A stretch of DNA of 16,091 bases from Acidobacteriaceae bacterium. GTDB lineage: Bacteria; Acidobacteriota; Terriglobia; Terriglobales; Acidobacteriaceae. The stretch is taken from contig JASIJX010000132.1 of assembly GCA_030049955.1 (NCBI GenBank), forward strand, positions 1 to 16,091, read 5' to 3'. Positions 8,301-15,601 of this stretch are shown one piece after another (position 1 is the first letter of the stretch; every line of letters starts with the position of its first letter). A program made the translations under genes and the position numbers. Under the pieces are notes generated by a model. It saw only the letters and a program-made list of their open reading frames with translations, ran no database searches and was not told the origin of the DNA.

Positions 8301-9112
8301 ACTTCTTCTCAACGCTCTCCCCAAACAGTGGGAACTACATCATTCGCAGCGGTTTCAGTGACTACAACGCTTTGCAATTCGGCGCCCAACGCCGCTTCAA
8401 CGCCGGATTGTCATTTACCGCGAATATGACGTGGTCCAAGTGCATGGGCGATATTCACGATCTGCTCGACAGCGACCTCGGCGGTTATCGCGGGCCGTAT
8501 GTTCCCGGGGTGGGATTGACCGCGGATACAACACTCTGCAATACCGATGTGCGCCGCATAATTCACGCCAGCGGAACCTACGACCTTCCCTTCGGGCAGG
8601 GACGTCAGCTCCTGCACTCAGGCCCCGCCTCTTGGATAGTTGGGGATTGGTCGATGAACTGGATTGTCACCGCAGAGGATGGCATGCCGTTCACAATCAG
8701 TTGCGCGAATTCGGCTCCTTCCGGGCTGAATTGCGACGCGTTGAAGCAGCCAGGGCAACCCCTCTACATGCACAGTGTGAATGAATGGCTGAACCCCGGT
8801 GCGTTCAGCGACCCGCAGACAGTGGCCACGGGTACAGTCGGTACACCCGCTAATCTCGGCGGCCCGGGCGGACAAGTTACATACCCACCGTGGCGGCGCC
8901 TGGATGCTTCCGTATTCCGCCGTTTCCCGTTCGTGCACGAGAGCTACTTCGAATTTCGTGGCGAAGTCTTCAACATCACCAACACGCCCAACTTCGGCGT
9001 ACCAACCCAGACCAACTTCACCAACCTCACGAACTTCTCGAAGATTACGACCACCGAAGACGATCCCAACGATCCGCGGGAGATACAATTGGCTCTAAAG
9101 TATTACTTCTAA
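5381..9112 (+). CDS. Oar-like TonB-dependent outer-membrane receptor with N-terminal carboxypeptidase-regulatory domain
   Basis: This 1243-residue protein is a TonB-dependent receptor of the large type found in Acidobacteria. The ATG at 5381 is chosen over an in-frame GTG at 5339 because AAGGAG lies 7 nt upstream and a signal peptide follows directly (positive 'FAKK', hydrophobic 'LCLAFALLLFSLAPL', ending about residue 49). Residues ~50-136 form a carboxypeptidase-regulatory-like (Ig-fold) domain: 'GAIVGSVQDSTGAAIPGATV', 'GEYTISPLQLGSYTLTFERQGF'. A plug domain follows at ~150-310 ('DYLLDGLDN', 'TVQTSNYSAEFGHSAAAVLN', 'SGTNQFHGDLWEFLRN', 'FGGTFGGPI'). The rest is a long beta-barrel ending in '..EIQLALKYYF', with the terminal Phe usual for outer-membrane barrels. 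It would bind and import a large nutrient, in this context perhaps an oligosaccharide. A sulfatase gene begins 17 nt after the stop. I did not identify a clear TonB box. Confidence 0.93.
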   Translation: MAAQMEFKVNVYNAAARQFHASPLLFAKKLCLAFALLLFSLAPLSIRGQVDTGAIVGSVQDSTGAAIPGATVTATNEGTGIQHTATSDAAGEYTISPLQLGSYTLTFERQGFKTSVQQHIEVTIQSQLKVNVTLQVGAVNQSVQVSAATPLLETQTSSMQQLVGTRPIIDLPLNRRNATFLAQLSPGVTFAQHDTRGLQASGSFSANGLDRTQNDYLLDGLDNYSYIGDLVNQTQYALLPPPDALREFTVQTSNYSAEFGHSAAAVLNISTKSGTNQFHGDLWEFLRNDDFDAADYFATTGKPEFRFNQFGGTFGGPILIPHIYNGRDRTFFFVDYQGTRQVQGLTYDETVPTLTEHNGLATARTNGWNLQDLISQQTGTTSDLLNRSFPKGTVFDPQTTRAVTKGTPDSVTGLSPTASGFVRDPFYTGSLSGMTNFTSSAAIAQMNQIPASRLDPVAVAILSLYPAPTNSSFTGNFIDSPNNTMSVNGGDARLDQQFGTSNSMFFRYGYQFTNQFQASPFPGVADGAPSRPGTGYTEAQNGALGWTHIFNPKIINEARLGYTRIFDKRFQFDALKMGIPAQYGIPGIPQVSENGGLPLFNFNELSALGAANTIPSDKASDVWQVAENVTLDRGRNQIRTGFAFQRIAYPEATPSQPRGNFTSNGIYTSVVNNTDPSTDRAQAVILPQVSPYNAQQNYLGEAESVTASSFPPTFYPIRSNYGAYFEDNLRATSNLTLDLGVRYEYIGDPSERNGHFGNLVPAATGDSPDGLTHYYVPEQNISQLPADFLAVLTANNIVLTPVSGTAIGYAQTKNFAPRVGFAFQPSPKTAIRGGYGVFYQGLENRGISTAVFISFPFQVSESYADQSAVEAIIANKTADTTPEGTVGAIDEGLSNVPLTPAQATVSSLQLEGEPRHPKTTYVQSYNLQMQYQIVPSTMLFAGYVGDSARHVQSNIDTNATSQITAPTTAASSINFFSTLSPNSGNYIIRSGFSDYNALQFGAQRRFNAGLSFTANMTWSKCMGDIHDLLDSDLGGYRGPYVPGVGLTADTTLCNTDVRRIIHASGTYDLPFGQGRQLLHSGPASWIVGDWSMNWIVTAEDGMPFTISCANSAPSGLNCDALKQPGQPLYMHSVNEWLNPGAFSDPQTVATGTVGTPANLGGPGGQVTYPPWRRLDASVFRRFPFVHESYFEFRGEVFNITNTPNFGVPTQTNFTNLTNFSKITTTEDDPNDPREIQLALKYYF

Positions 9113-9129
9113 GAATTTCGGAGTTAATT

Positions 9130-10587
9130 TTGGCATTTAATCGCAGGGATTTTTTGCTCGGTACGGCTGCCACCGCCGCGCAGGCAGGGGTCGCAGCCGC
9201 GATTGCCGGCGCCACAGCTTCATCTGCGCAGGAAAATCCATCGGGCGCAAAAACTAAGCCCAACATTGTCATCTATCACTCCGATCAGTTCCGTTGGGAC
9301 TTTGTCGGCGCAAATGGTCTCAACAGCTCAACGCACACTCCCAATGTGGATGCGCTTGCCGCAGTAGGGACCAACTTCAATCATGCCGTCACCAACCAGC
9401 CGGTGTGCGCGCCCTCGCGTTCCGTTCTTTTCACCGGTTGCTATGCCACGAAGACCGGGGTGTGGCGCAATGGCCTCGGCTTGCGTGAAGATTTGCCCAC
9501 AATAGCCTCCGCTCTACGCCAGGCAGGATACTCTGCAAACTACATCGGCAAATGGCACCTTGCGCCGGGGAAGGAGTCCGATGGCGGCGGACGCGGCCCG
9601 GTGAAGCAAGAACACCGCGGAGGCTTCCTCGATTTTTGGGAAGCCTCCAATGAGCTTGAGTGGACCACCCATCCCTATGAAGGAACCATCTGGGACCGGG
9701 ACGGCAATCCCATCACGTATAAGGACGAATATCGAGTCGATTTCCTTACTGATCGCGCTGAACGATTTCTGCGCCAGAAACAGGAAAAGCCATTTCTGCT
9801 TGTCATCTCACAGCTCGAACCGCACCAGCAGAACGATCTGCACCGCATGGTCGGCCCCAATGGTTCGGCCGAGCGTTTCAAGAACGCGTTTGTGCCTGCC
9901 GACCTGCGCGCCTTCCCCGGAGACTGGCATGAACAGCTTCCTGACTACTACGGCGCCTGCGAGGCAATCGATGCTTCAGTGGGACGCCTGCGAAAAGTCC
10001 TTGAAGAAGAAAGTTTGGCGGACAACACAATCTTTGTGTTCATGAGCGACCATGGCTGCCATTTCATGACGCGCAACCAGGAGTACAAACGCAGCACTCA
10101 TAATAGTTCCCTTCGCGTCCCGCTAATCATTGCAGGGCCGGGCTTCGAATCTGCTCGTCAAATTCAGGAGGTGGTGGGCATCGTCGGCATTGCGCCCACG
10201 TTGCTCGAGGCCGTTGGCGTACCCGTGCCGGGTTCAATGCAGGGAAAGAGTTTTCTGCCTCTGGTGCACGACGCCCAGGCCCGCGCCAACTGGCCCAATG
10301 CCGAGTTCATTCAAATCAGCGAGTCGATGACCGGTCGCGCCGTACGTACGCGCGATTGGACCTATTGCATTGCCGATCCCACCGGCATGACCAACCAGCC
10401 TGTGAGCACGAATTTTCACGAATACCAGCTTTACGATCAGCGCAACGATCCGCACGAGTTGGTTAACCTGGCTGGCAGAAAGGAATATCGCGACACGGCT
10501 GACGCGCTGCGCGCTCAGTTGATAAAGCTCATGGCCGCTGCCGGCGAATCCGAACCCGACATCGCTCCCGCCAAGCTGTATCCATAA
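9130..10587 (+). CDS. Sulfatase with Tat signal peptide (type I, formylglycine-dependent)
   Basis: A 485-residue protein of the sulfatase/alkaline-phosphatase superfamily that hydrolyses sulfate esters. The TTG at 9130 is chosen as start: GGAG at 9120-9123 lies 6 nt upstream and the N terminus is a Tat-type signal ('NRRDFLLG' at 4-11, then an Ala-rich hydrophobic stretch and 'SSAQE' near 31-35). The longer open frame reaching back into the receptor gene is not credible. Sulfatase hallmarks are all present: 'NIVIYHSDQFRWD' with metal-binding Asp52; 'CAPSR' at 93-97 with Cys93 for conversion to formylglycine; 'GKWHLAP' at 140-146; and 'MSDHG' with Asp307-His308. The length is normal. Tat export carries folded proteins, which would fit maturation of the Cys in the cytoplasm before export. 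The gene follows the TonB-dependent receptor by 17 nt, so co-transcription is likely. The natural substrate, probably a sulfated glycan, cannot be read from the sequence. Confidence 0.92.
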   Translation: MAFNRRDFLLGTAATAAQAGVAAAIAGATASSAQENPSGAKTKPNIVIYHSDQFRWDFVGANGLNSSTHTPNVDALAAVGTNFNHAVTNQPVCAPSRSVLFTGCYATKTGVWRNGLGLREDLPTIASALRQAGYSANYIGKWHLAPGKESDGGGRGPVKQEHRGGFLDFWEASNELEWTTHPYEGTIWDRDGNPITYKDEYRVDFLTDRAERFLRQKQEKPFLLVISQLEPHQQNDLHRMVGPNGSAERFKNAFVPADLRAFPGDWHEQLPDYYGACEAIDASVGRLRKVLEEESLADNTIFVFMSDHGCHFMTRNQEYKRSTHNSSLRVPLIIAGPGFESARQIQEVVGIVGIAPTLLEAVGVPVPGSMQGKSFLPLVHDAQARANWPNAEFIQISESMTGRAVRTRDWTYCIADPTGMTNQPVSTNFHEYQLYDQRNDPHELVNLAGRKEYRDTADALRAQLIKLMAAAGESEPDIAPAKLYP

Positions 10588-10593
10588 AATGCC

Positions 10594-10629
10594 GATCTGC
10601 GCGGCCTCTGCCCGCAACCCGCGCAGATC
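10594..10629. terminator. Inverted repeat between convergent genes, possible bidirectional terminator
   Basis: A perfect 11-bp stem, GATCTGCGCGG (10594-10604) and CCGCGCAGATC (10619-10629), with a 14-nt loop. It begins 7 nt after the sulfatase stop and lies in the 90 bp between two convergent genes, where a shared terminator is expected. Neither side is followed by a T-tract, so it is not a textbook intrinsic terminator; it could instead protect 3' ends. Confidence 0.6.
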
Positions 10630-10677
10630 CGGTCGAATTGCAAGAAAGAAGGCGTTCTTCTGCCGGGCGCGGCCGCA

Positions 10678-11817
10678 TCATAGCGCTGCTGTTACGATTG
10701 CAAGCAACTCCTCGCCCCTGAGCGAAATTGGATTGGCCTGCATGCTGCTGGCGCGGGCTGCCTTTTCCACCACACCGGGCAAGTCCGCTTCTCTAATTTC
10801 CCACGCGCGCAGTGCAGGAATGTTGAGATCCGTGCAAAGCGCGCGGACCCATTCGACGCCATCCTCAGCTCTCGCTTCATTCCTGCCGGTAAGCAGCCGT
10901 GCGATGACGGCGTAGCGCTCCAGAGCGGGATGCTGCGGCGCGCGCGCCTGCAGCGCGGAGATGTTGGCAGCCATGCCATGCGGCAACAGCGCCGCGCAGA
11001 GCGCTCCGTGCGGCGCCTTCGTTATTCCTCCCAATGGCGACGCAAACCCATGCACAACGCCCAGTCCGGCATTCGCCAGTGCCAGCCCGCCAAACAAGCT
11101 TGCCAGCGCCATATCGCGGCGCGCATCGTGATCAGCGCCGTCATGGTAAACGCGGCGCAGTGCGCTGGCAGCGTGCTTAATTCCCTCGAGACAAATTGCA
11201 TCCACCAGTGGATTGGCGCGTCCGCTGACATACGGCTCGATAAGCTGCGTAAGGGCATCAACACCTGTGAACGCGGTAACCGCAGAGGGAAGCGAGTAGG
11301 TCAGCTCGGGATCGACCAATGCAACCCGCGGCAGCATTAACGGACTGCGCAAACTCGCTTTGACGCCGTGTTCCGGTGAACCAAGCACAGCGTTGCGCGT
11401 CACTTCGCTTCCGGTGCCGGCCGTAGTCGGCGCCGCAACAAACGGTAACGGAGCCACGTCGAGTGCGCGGCCCTTGCCCACCACTTCGAGGAAATCGAGA
11501 GGTTCGCCTCCGTTGGTGGCGATGGCGGCGATCGCTTTGCCGGCATCAATCGCGCTGCCCCCTCCCAGCGAGACGATGACATCGCAATTCGCGTTCCGCG
11601 CGCGTTGCGCTCCCTCGCGGATTTGGTCGACGGTCGGCTCGCCGGGAACTGCAAATGTCTCCGCTGAAAGGTCCGAGGCAAGTGATGCGGCGCGATCTAA
11701 AGCAGCGCCAGTCACCACCAGCGGCCGGGCGCCGAAACTACGAACCAGCGCAGGAAGCGTTGCGGCCGTGCCCTCGCCAAAGACAATACGCGTTGCCGTC
11801 GCAAACTCGAAGCGCAT
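10678..11817 (-). CDS. Iron-containing (group III) alcohol dehydrogenase
   Basis: A 379-residue NAD(P)-dependent dehydrogenase of the Fe-ADH family, which includes lactaldehyde reductase FucO and maleylacetate reductase. The ATG at 11817 starts directly at the fold ('MRFEFATATRIVFGEG'); an alternative ATG at 11853 would overlap the preceding gene. Visible motifs are the nucleotide-binding 'SLGGGSAIDAGKA' (83-95), 'PTTAGTGSEVTRNAV' (130-144), 'GVDALTQLIEPYVS' (185-198), 'GLGVVHGFASPLGG' (251-264) and 'APHGALCAALLPHG' (268-281). By alignment with FucO, metal ligands would be Asp187, position 191, His256 and His270; position 191 is Gln where FucO has His, and the FucO active-site His267 equivalent is Ser260. 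The substrate is unknown; an aldehyde or alcohol from sugar breakdown is plausible. It starts 4 nt after the stop of the LsrG-like gene, with AGGA overlapping that stop, so translational coupling is likely. Confidence 0.9.
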   Translation of the reverse strand: MRFEFATATRIVFGEGTAATLPALVRSFGARPLVVTGAALDRAASLASDLSAETFAVPGEPTVDQIREGAQRARNANCDVIVSLGGGSAIDAGKAIAAIATNGGEPLDFLEVVGKGRALDVAPLPFVAAPTTAGTGSEVTRNAVLGSPEHGVKASLRSPLMLPRVALVDPELTYSLPSAVTAFTGVDALTQLIEPYVSGRANPLVDAICLEGIKHAASALRRVYHDGADHDARRDMALASLFGGLALANAGLGVVHGFASPLGGITKAPHGALCAALLPHGMAANISALQARAPQHPALERYAVIARLLTGRNEARAEDGVEWVRALCTDLNIPALRAWEIREADLPGVVEKAARASSMQANPISLRGEELLAIVTAAL

Positions 11818-11821
11818 GGTC

Positions 11822-12127
11822 CTACCAGCCCCGCTCGTCAGGGAACACAGCATTGTAAGTTACCCTTTGACGCGGCTCGGCCATCATCGGCTCAACCGCG
11901 TCGCGCCACTTGGCATAGTGACCTGTCCCTCTGTGCGCGGTCACCGCATCGGGTGTGCGGTAAACCTCGATAAGCACAAAGCGGGTCGCGTCATCCTGCT
12001 GCTGCACTACGTCAAAGCGCGCAATGCCGGGCTCCTGAACACTGGAGCGCGCATTCTCGAGCGTCGCCTGCCTGAAGTCCTCAACCGACTCGGGTCTCAC
12101 CCGAACATGAACGTGGACAATCAGCAT
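11822..12127 (-). CDS. ABM-fold protein similar to LsrG (phospho-AI-2 / quinol-monooxygenase family)
   Basis: A 101-residue antibiotic-biosynthesis-monooxygenase (ABM) domain protein, the normal size for this dimeric ferredoxin-like fold. The ATG at 12127 has a strong GGAGGT (12135-12140) 7 nt upstream; a longer frame from a GTG at 12226 lacks a ribosome site and adds 33 residues foreign to the family. The order '[11 protein letters not shown]', '[18 protein letters not shown]', '[17 protein letters not shown]' closely follows E. coli LsrG as I remember it ('EPGNLRFDVLQ', 'TRFYIYEAYVDEQAVAFHK', 'HYKTCVEQLEPLM'). LsrG isomerises the phosphorylated AI-2 product; other relatives oxidise quinols. 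No lsr transport or kinase genes are nearby, so an AI-2 role is unsupported and the function is left as small-carbonyl or quinol chemistry. The Fe-ADH follows after 4 nt. Confidence 0.85.
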   Translation of the reverse strand: MLIVHVHVRVRPESVEDFRQATLENARSSVQEPGIARFDVVQQQDDATRFVLIEVYRTPDAVTAHRGTGHYAKWRDAVEPMMAEPRQRVTYNAVFPDERGW

Positions 12128-12241
12128 CGGATTTACCTCCGCTTCCAATGCTAATGCCACGCCCGCGGCGCCAGAGATGCCTGGGTGTCCTTGAGCCACC
12201 ACGCCGGTCGCAATCACGCTGCGCACTGCGTAGGAGCTCAG

Positions 12242-13669
12242 TTAATGGCTGTAATTCTGTGCGTAGGTGTCGTGCGGTAGTCCCAGAGAGCGAGCACGCC
12301 GGGCCAGGTCGTAAGCCGCATCTCGGTCCATCACTCCGCCGATCGCTACCAGGTACGGAGCGTGTCCACGGGGTGCGAAGACCGCCGGCTGCAGTTCCGG
12401 ATGGCTGTGTGCGAGGCTGGAAACCTTCTTCTCCGCGTCCGTCTTGCGGTTGTACGTGAATGCGATCACACGCCAATACGTGCGCTGGCCGGTCGATGGA
12501 GGAAGACTTTCGCGCGGCGAAGCCGCAGTGACGGGCCTGGATGCGCTGCCGGTCGAGATATGCTTCGCTGGTTGGGCCGTTGATTGCGAAACTGTGGAAT
12601 CCGCCTGCGCGGCTTTGTGCCAATGCGCATTCCATGCGTGCGCGAGTCCCCATGTAAGGAGAAGCAGAAGAGCGGCAAAAATCCCGATCGCGCCGGCCCA
12701 GCGCGACCGTAGCGAGAAGCTCTCCTCTTCGTCCCAGGCGTCTCTGCGGCTGGTTGCGGGTCTGCGGATGGTTGCGTTTCTGCGGGTCGTCGCGCCGGCA
12801 AATTCCGCTCTCTGGTCTTCGTCGACGAGAGGAAGAGACAGTTGCGCCTCGTGCCGCATGGACGGATTGGCGCCAGTACTCGGAGCTTTCTGCTCGACAA
12901 CAGATGGCGTTCTCTCAACGGCTCGCGTTGTCGGCGCCGCCGTTGTCGGCGTCGAATTGACCGGCTCGGGCTCTGAAGCTCGCGCCAAGCTGAATTTTCC
13001 CTCGAGAGCGGCCCGGATATTCTCCAGTCCCCATGTTCCGTCAAGCCCATTGCGGATGATCTGACCGAACGGCGGCGGCACAGCGGTATCAGGTATACCT
13101 TCAAGCGATTGCCGTTGCGTAAGCGCCTGCAGGAGCACAGTTGCAAGTTCGCGTATTGCGCGCTCCTTCGCGGCGCGGCCCTCTTCTCCCTCCGGCGTCT
13201 CGCGGATGCAGTCGCTGCGCAGTTTCACTACCTCGCCCACGGCAAAAATATTGCGTGGCTCGATGTGCTCGTGAATGAAGCCGTTAGTGTGCAGCACATC
13301 GAGCGCGGAGACCAGACTGGATGCGAGCTGTGCCGTATCTTTGACAGTTAGATGACCTTGATCGAGAACCCCGGCCAGGTTCGCGTCCACCTTCTCGAAG
13401 ACTGCATAGACGACGTGGCCGCCATCGAGCTCAACCTGGCCGTAGCGTTCGAACTTGAGGAAGTTCGGATGGTTCAACGCCTCCACGCACCGCCAGCGGG
13501 CAAGAATCTCCTCCTCATCGAAGTGGCACTCGATGAGGCGCACGACCGTTGGCTCGCCATTGGCACCCGAGGTGGAGAAGAACGCGCTGCGGCCTTCGGG
13601 CAACAGTAGCTTTTTCAAGGGGAAAGCGCCGTCGATCGTGACGCCTTCATAGTCGGTCCATAGCTGCAT
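12242..13669 (-). CDS. Membrane pseudokinase with C-terminal SPOR domain
   Basis: A 475-residue protein. The ATG at 13669 has AGGA (13678-13681) 8 nt upstream. Residues ~10-225 resemble a Ser/Thr protein kinase domain: 'ALNHPNFLKFERYGQVE', 'YAVFEKVDANLAGVL', 'LVSALDVLHTNGFIHEHIEPRNIF'. Catalytic positions appear lost: no Gly-rich loop is visible, the beta-3 Lys is Arg ('VVRLIE', ~42-47), the HRDLKPEN motif is HEHIEPRN (133-140) so the catalytic Asp and Lys are His and Glu, and DFG is replaced ('VVKLRSDCI'). A Pro/Thr-rich linker and an Arg-rich stretch (296-309) precede one membrane helix (~324-345, 'AGAIGIFAALLLLLTWGLA'). The C terminus (~396-472, 'TYWRVIAFTYNRKTDAEKKV...APYLVAIGGVMDRDAAYDLARRARSLG') is a SPOR domain, which binds denuded peptidoglycan. 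The predicted topology is kinase-like domain inside, SPOR in the periplasm. A role in sensing or positioning at the cell wall is inferred. The next gene (ABM) starts 114 nt downstream. Confidence 0.85.
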   Translation of the reverse strand: MQLWTDYEGVTIDGAFPLKKLLLPEGRSAFFSTSGANGEPTVVRLIECHFDEEEILARWRCVEALNHPNFLKFERYGQVELDGGHVVYAVFEKVDANLAGVLDQGHLTVKDTAQLASSLVSALDVLHTNGFIHEHIEPRNIFAVGEVVKLRSDCIRETPEGEEGRAAKERAIRELATVLLQALTQRQSLEGIPDTAVPPPFGQIIRNGLDGTWGLENIRAALEGKFSLARASEPEPVNSTPTTAAPTTRAVERTPSVVEQKAPSTGANPSMRHEAQLSLPLVDEDQRAEFAGATTRRNATIRRPATSRRDAWDEEESFSLRSRWAGAIGIFAALLLLLTWGLAHAWNAHWHKAAQADSTVSQSTAQPAKHISTGSASRPVTAASPRESLPPSTGQRTYWRVIAFTYNRKTDAEKKVSSLAHSHPELQPAVFAPRGHAPYLVAIGGVMDRDAAYDLARRARSLGLPHDTYAQNYSH

Positions 13670-13743
13670 ACATCGAGTCCTGCTTGGAGAATGGGGTCAA
13701 GGCAGGAATGCTGAAAAATGTGAGTTATGCAAACAAGCGAGCA

Positions 13744-13768
13744 AGCCGCAAATGCTCACCCTGCGGCT
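13744..13768. other. Small hairpin in the gap before the pseudokinase-SPOR gene
   Basis: AGCCGCA (13744-13750) and TGCGGCT (13762-13768) form a perfect 7-bp stem with an 11-nt loop. It lies about 200 nt after the sugar-isomerase stop and 75 nt before the pseudokinase start, in a 297-nt gap without a gene. It could be a weak terminator or a leader structure; no T-tract follows. The gap also holds a poor promoter candidate on the minus strand (TTGCGG, 16 bp, CATAAC) that overlaps this hairpin. Confidence 0.3.
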
Positions 13769-13966
13769 CTTATTGTCACTGCAATTATCGCAAATAGTGG
13801 CCCGGAGATTTCTGGAAAGGCGTTACTAAGGGAATGCCGGGAGGAGTACGCGGGGGCCCAGAAAAGAACTTCGGGCTGTAAATACAGAAGTTTGGTTGCC
13901 CCTCGCCATGAGGGCCGCATCAAGCAATGGTCTTGGCAGGTTCCGGTTACCCAATTTAGTCCGGTT

Positions 13967-15601
13967 CTATCCAAAATTGACATCGCCGCAAAGATGCACC
14001 TCCACGCCAAGGGCATGAAACATGGCGGCTTTCACGCCGAGAGCGCGGTCAGCGGCGCGGCTGTCTGGCGCGTATGCGATGTTGATGTGATTCGCCCTGT
14101 GCCTTGCCATGAACGCATCGCGCGATATTCCGTGAAATACCGCGCTGACCATCGGCCACTGATATGTGGTGTGCCGCCACCGGCGCTCTCTTTCCTCCGC
14201 GGGAAGAACAATGACGGAGCCGCGCCCCATATCTACATGCAGCCGGTCGTTTTCTACAAACACGCGGCTCCAGACAATCTCGCCCGGACGCCCTACGCCT
14301 TTCAGCGTCCCTCCGCCAAGCGGGAAATACATGGCAGGCTGCCGTTCGCTGGACGCGCCCGCGTACCCATCAATAAAGTGACTGGCCGGCGCTGCGCCGG
14401 AGATCTGCAGAACCCAGACAAAATCGTCAATGCCGTCGCCGCGGTAGTGCTCGCCCCAGCGCACGTCATGCAGGGTAGTGGAAGGATCGAGTCCAAGCGC
14501 AGACCAACACCAGTTCGTCACCAGCGCGTCCAGGCCGCAACCTTCATCCACCTCGTTGAAGTGCGGCAACGCCGCGCTCGGGTACAGCTCTTCGCCATTC
14601 TCGGCATACACGGGCGGCCGGTCCGCGTTATTGAGCAGGCCTTCCACCAGATCCGAGGCCGGGACCAGATCTTTCAATCCCTGCTGATACTGGATGCCAA
14701 CCGCATCGCAGCCAAACTCTTGCGCAATTCGCATTGCGGCAATGTACATCTTGCACTGTGCATGGATCTGGCTATCGGTCAGCTCGGTATCTTCGTCCTT
14801 GCCGGTGACAAATCGCACGCCGCGCGCATCGAGCCATTGCCTTACAGCGGCTGCTTCTGCGTCCTCGACTGTGCGCATCCGCGCCACAAGTGCTGATTGG
14901 CTGAGCCTCTCCTTGTAAACGCCCAGAGGATTCAACAGTTCGTCATCAATGATGGCGTTGTACATTCCCATGCAGCCTTCATCGAAGATCCCCAGGATCG
15001 CCTTGCGTTTTTTGAGTGCCCCCGCCAGATTCCTGCCGAGTTCACCGGTGGAATCCGGCAATTGCCCGGCGGCGAGCGGACGGACATGACTGAGATCGTG
15101 CGTGACAGTTCGCCGGCTGATCCACTCACGAAGGCCCCCCAGGAAGAATTCGTCGTCGAACTGTTCGCTCCACAAAGTGCTGAACTTCACCCCGGCCTTG
15201 ACGAGAGAACCATTGAGATTCAGCAACCCCACCAGTCCCGGCCACTGGCCCGACCAATTGGCGACTGTCAGGATCGGTCCCTCGTGGCTGCGCATTCCGG
15301 CCAGCACGTGATGGCTGTATTGCCAGGCCGCGGTCGCAAAAACGAGATTCGCATGTGGATCGATTTCGGCAAAAACATCCATGCCCATCCGCTGGCTGGA
15401 GATGAAACCGTGCCCCTGGGTGGAATCGGCTGGAAACGCGCGCCGAAGATTGACGCCCAGTTTGCGAAAACACTCCGTCAGGCGGCGCTCCAGCTCCTGC
15501 TGGGCCGGCCAGCACACCAGATTTGCCGACTGCCGCAAGTCCCCACTGGTTACCAGAATTGCCTCTCGCATGTCATTGGTAGCTGCTGACGAAGGGGTCA
15601 A
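13967..15601 (-). CDS. L-fucose/L-arabinose isomerase-fold protein
   Basis: A 544-residue protein of the FucI/AraA isomerase superfamily, whose members interconvert aldoses and ketoses using Mn2+. The start is set at a TTG (15599-15601) because GGAGGA lies 5 nt upstream (15607-15612); the ATG 10 codons later has no ribosome site and the further upstream TTG at 15682 has none either. Family-like segments include 'GPILTVANWSGQWPGLVGLLNLNGSL' (about 108-133), 'CDAVGIQYQQGLKDL' (~298-312), 'HFNEVDEGCGLDALVTNW' (~347-364) with acidic residues suited to metal binding, and 'RANHINIAYA' near residue 505, matching the conserved C-terminal His region of fucose isomerases. The length is close to that of FucI (about 590). 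The exact sugar is uncertain; it belongs to a divergent 'fucose isomerase-like' group and may act on another deoxy-sugar. It lies downstream of a probable MFS transporter gene on the same strand. Confidence 0.8.
   Translation of the reverse strand: MTPSSAATNDMREAILVTSGDLRQSANLVCWPAQQELERRLTECFRKLGVNLRRAFPADSTQGHGFISSQRMGMDVFAEIDPHANLVFATAAWQYSHHVLAGMRSHEGPILTVANWSGQWPGLVGLLNLNGSLVKAGVKFSTLWSEQFDDEFFLGGLREWISRRTVTHDLSHVRPLAAGQLPDSTGELGRNLAGALKKRKAILGIFDEGCMGMYNAIIDDELLNPLGVYKERLSQSALVARMRTVEDAEAAAVRQWLDARGVRFVTGKDEDTELTDSQIHAQCKMYIAAMRIAQEFGCDAVGIQYQQGLKDLVPASDLVEGLLNNADRPPVYAENGEELYPSAALPHFNEVDEGCGLDALVTNWCWSALGLDPSTTLHDVRWGEHYRGDGIDDFVWVLQISGAAPASHFIDGYAGASSERQPAMYFPLGGGTLKGVGRPGEIVWSRVFVENDRLHVDMGRGSVIVLPAEERERRWRHTTYQWPMVSAVFHGISRDAFMARHRANHINIAYAPDSRAADRALGVKAAMFHALGVEVHLCGDVNFG

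Noticed and set aside
8890..9129. Long N-terminal extension of the sulfatase into the receptor gene
   Set aside because: A TTG with GGAG 6 nt upstream leads straight into a Tat signal peptide, so the upstream frame is a shadow of the receptor's last codons.
11822..12127. Assignment as a true AI-2 processing gene (lsrG)
   Set aside because: Similarity to LsrG is good, but no lsrK, lsrF, lsrR or transporter genes are visible and the ABM fold is functionally diverse.
12128..12226. 33-residue N-terminal extension of the ABM protein from a GTG
   Set aside because: It lacks a ribosome site, while GGAGGT precedes the ATG at 12127 where the conserved domain begins.
13727..14896. 389-residue open frame on the plus strand, and another at 14897-15589
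   Set aside because: Both are antisense to the isomerase-like gene, which has clear family motifs; the plus-strand products show none.
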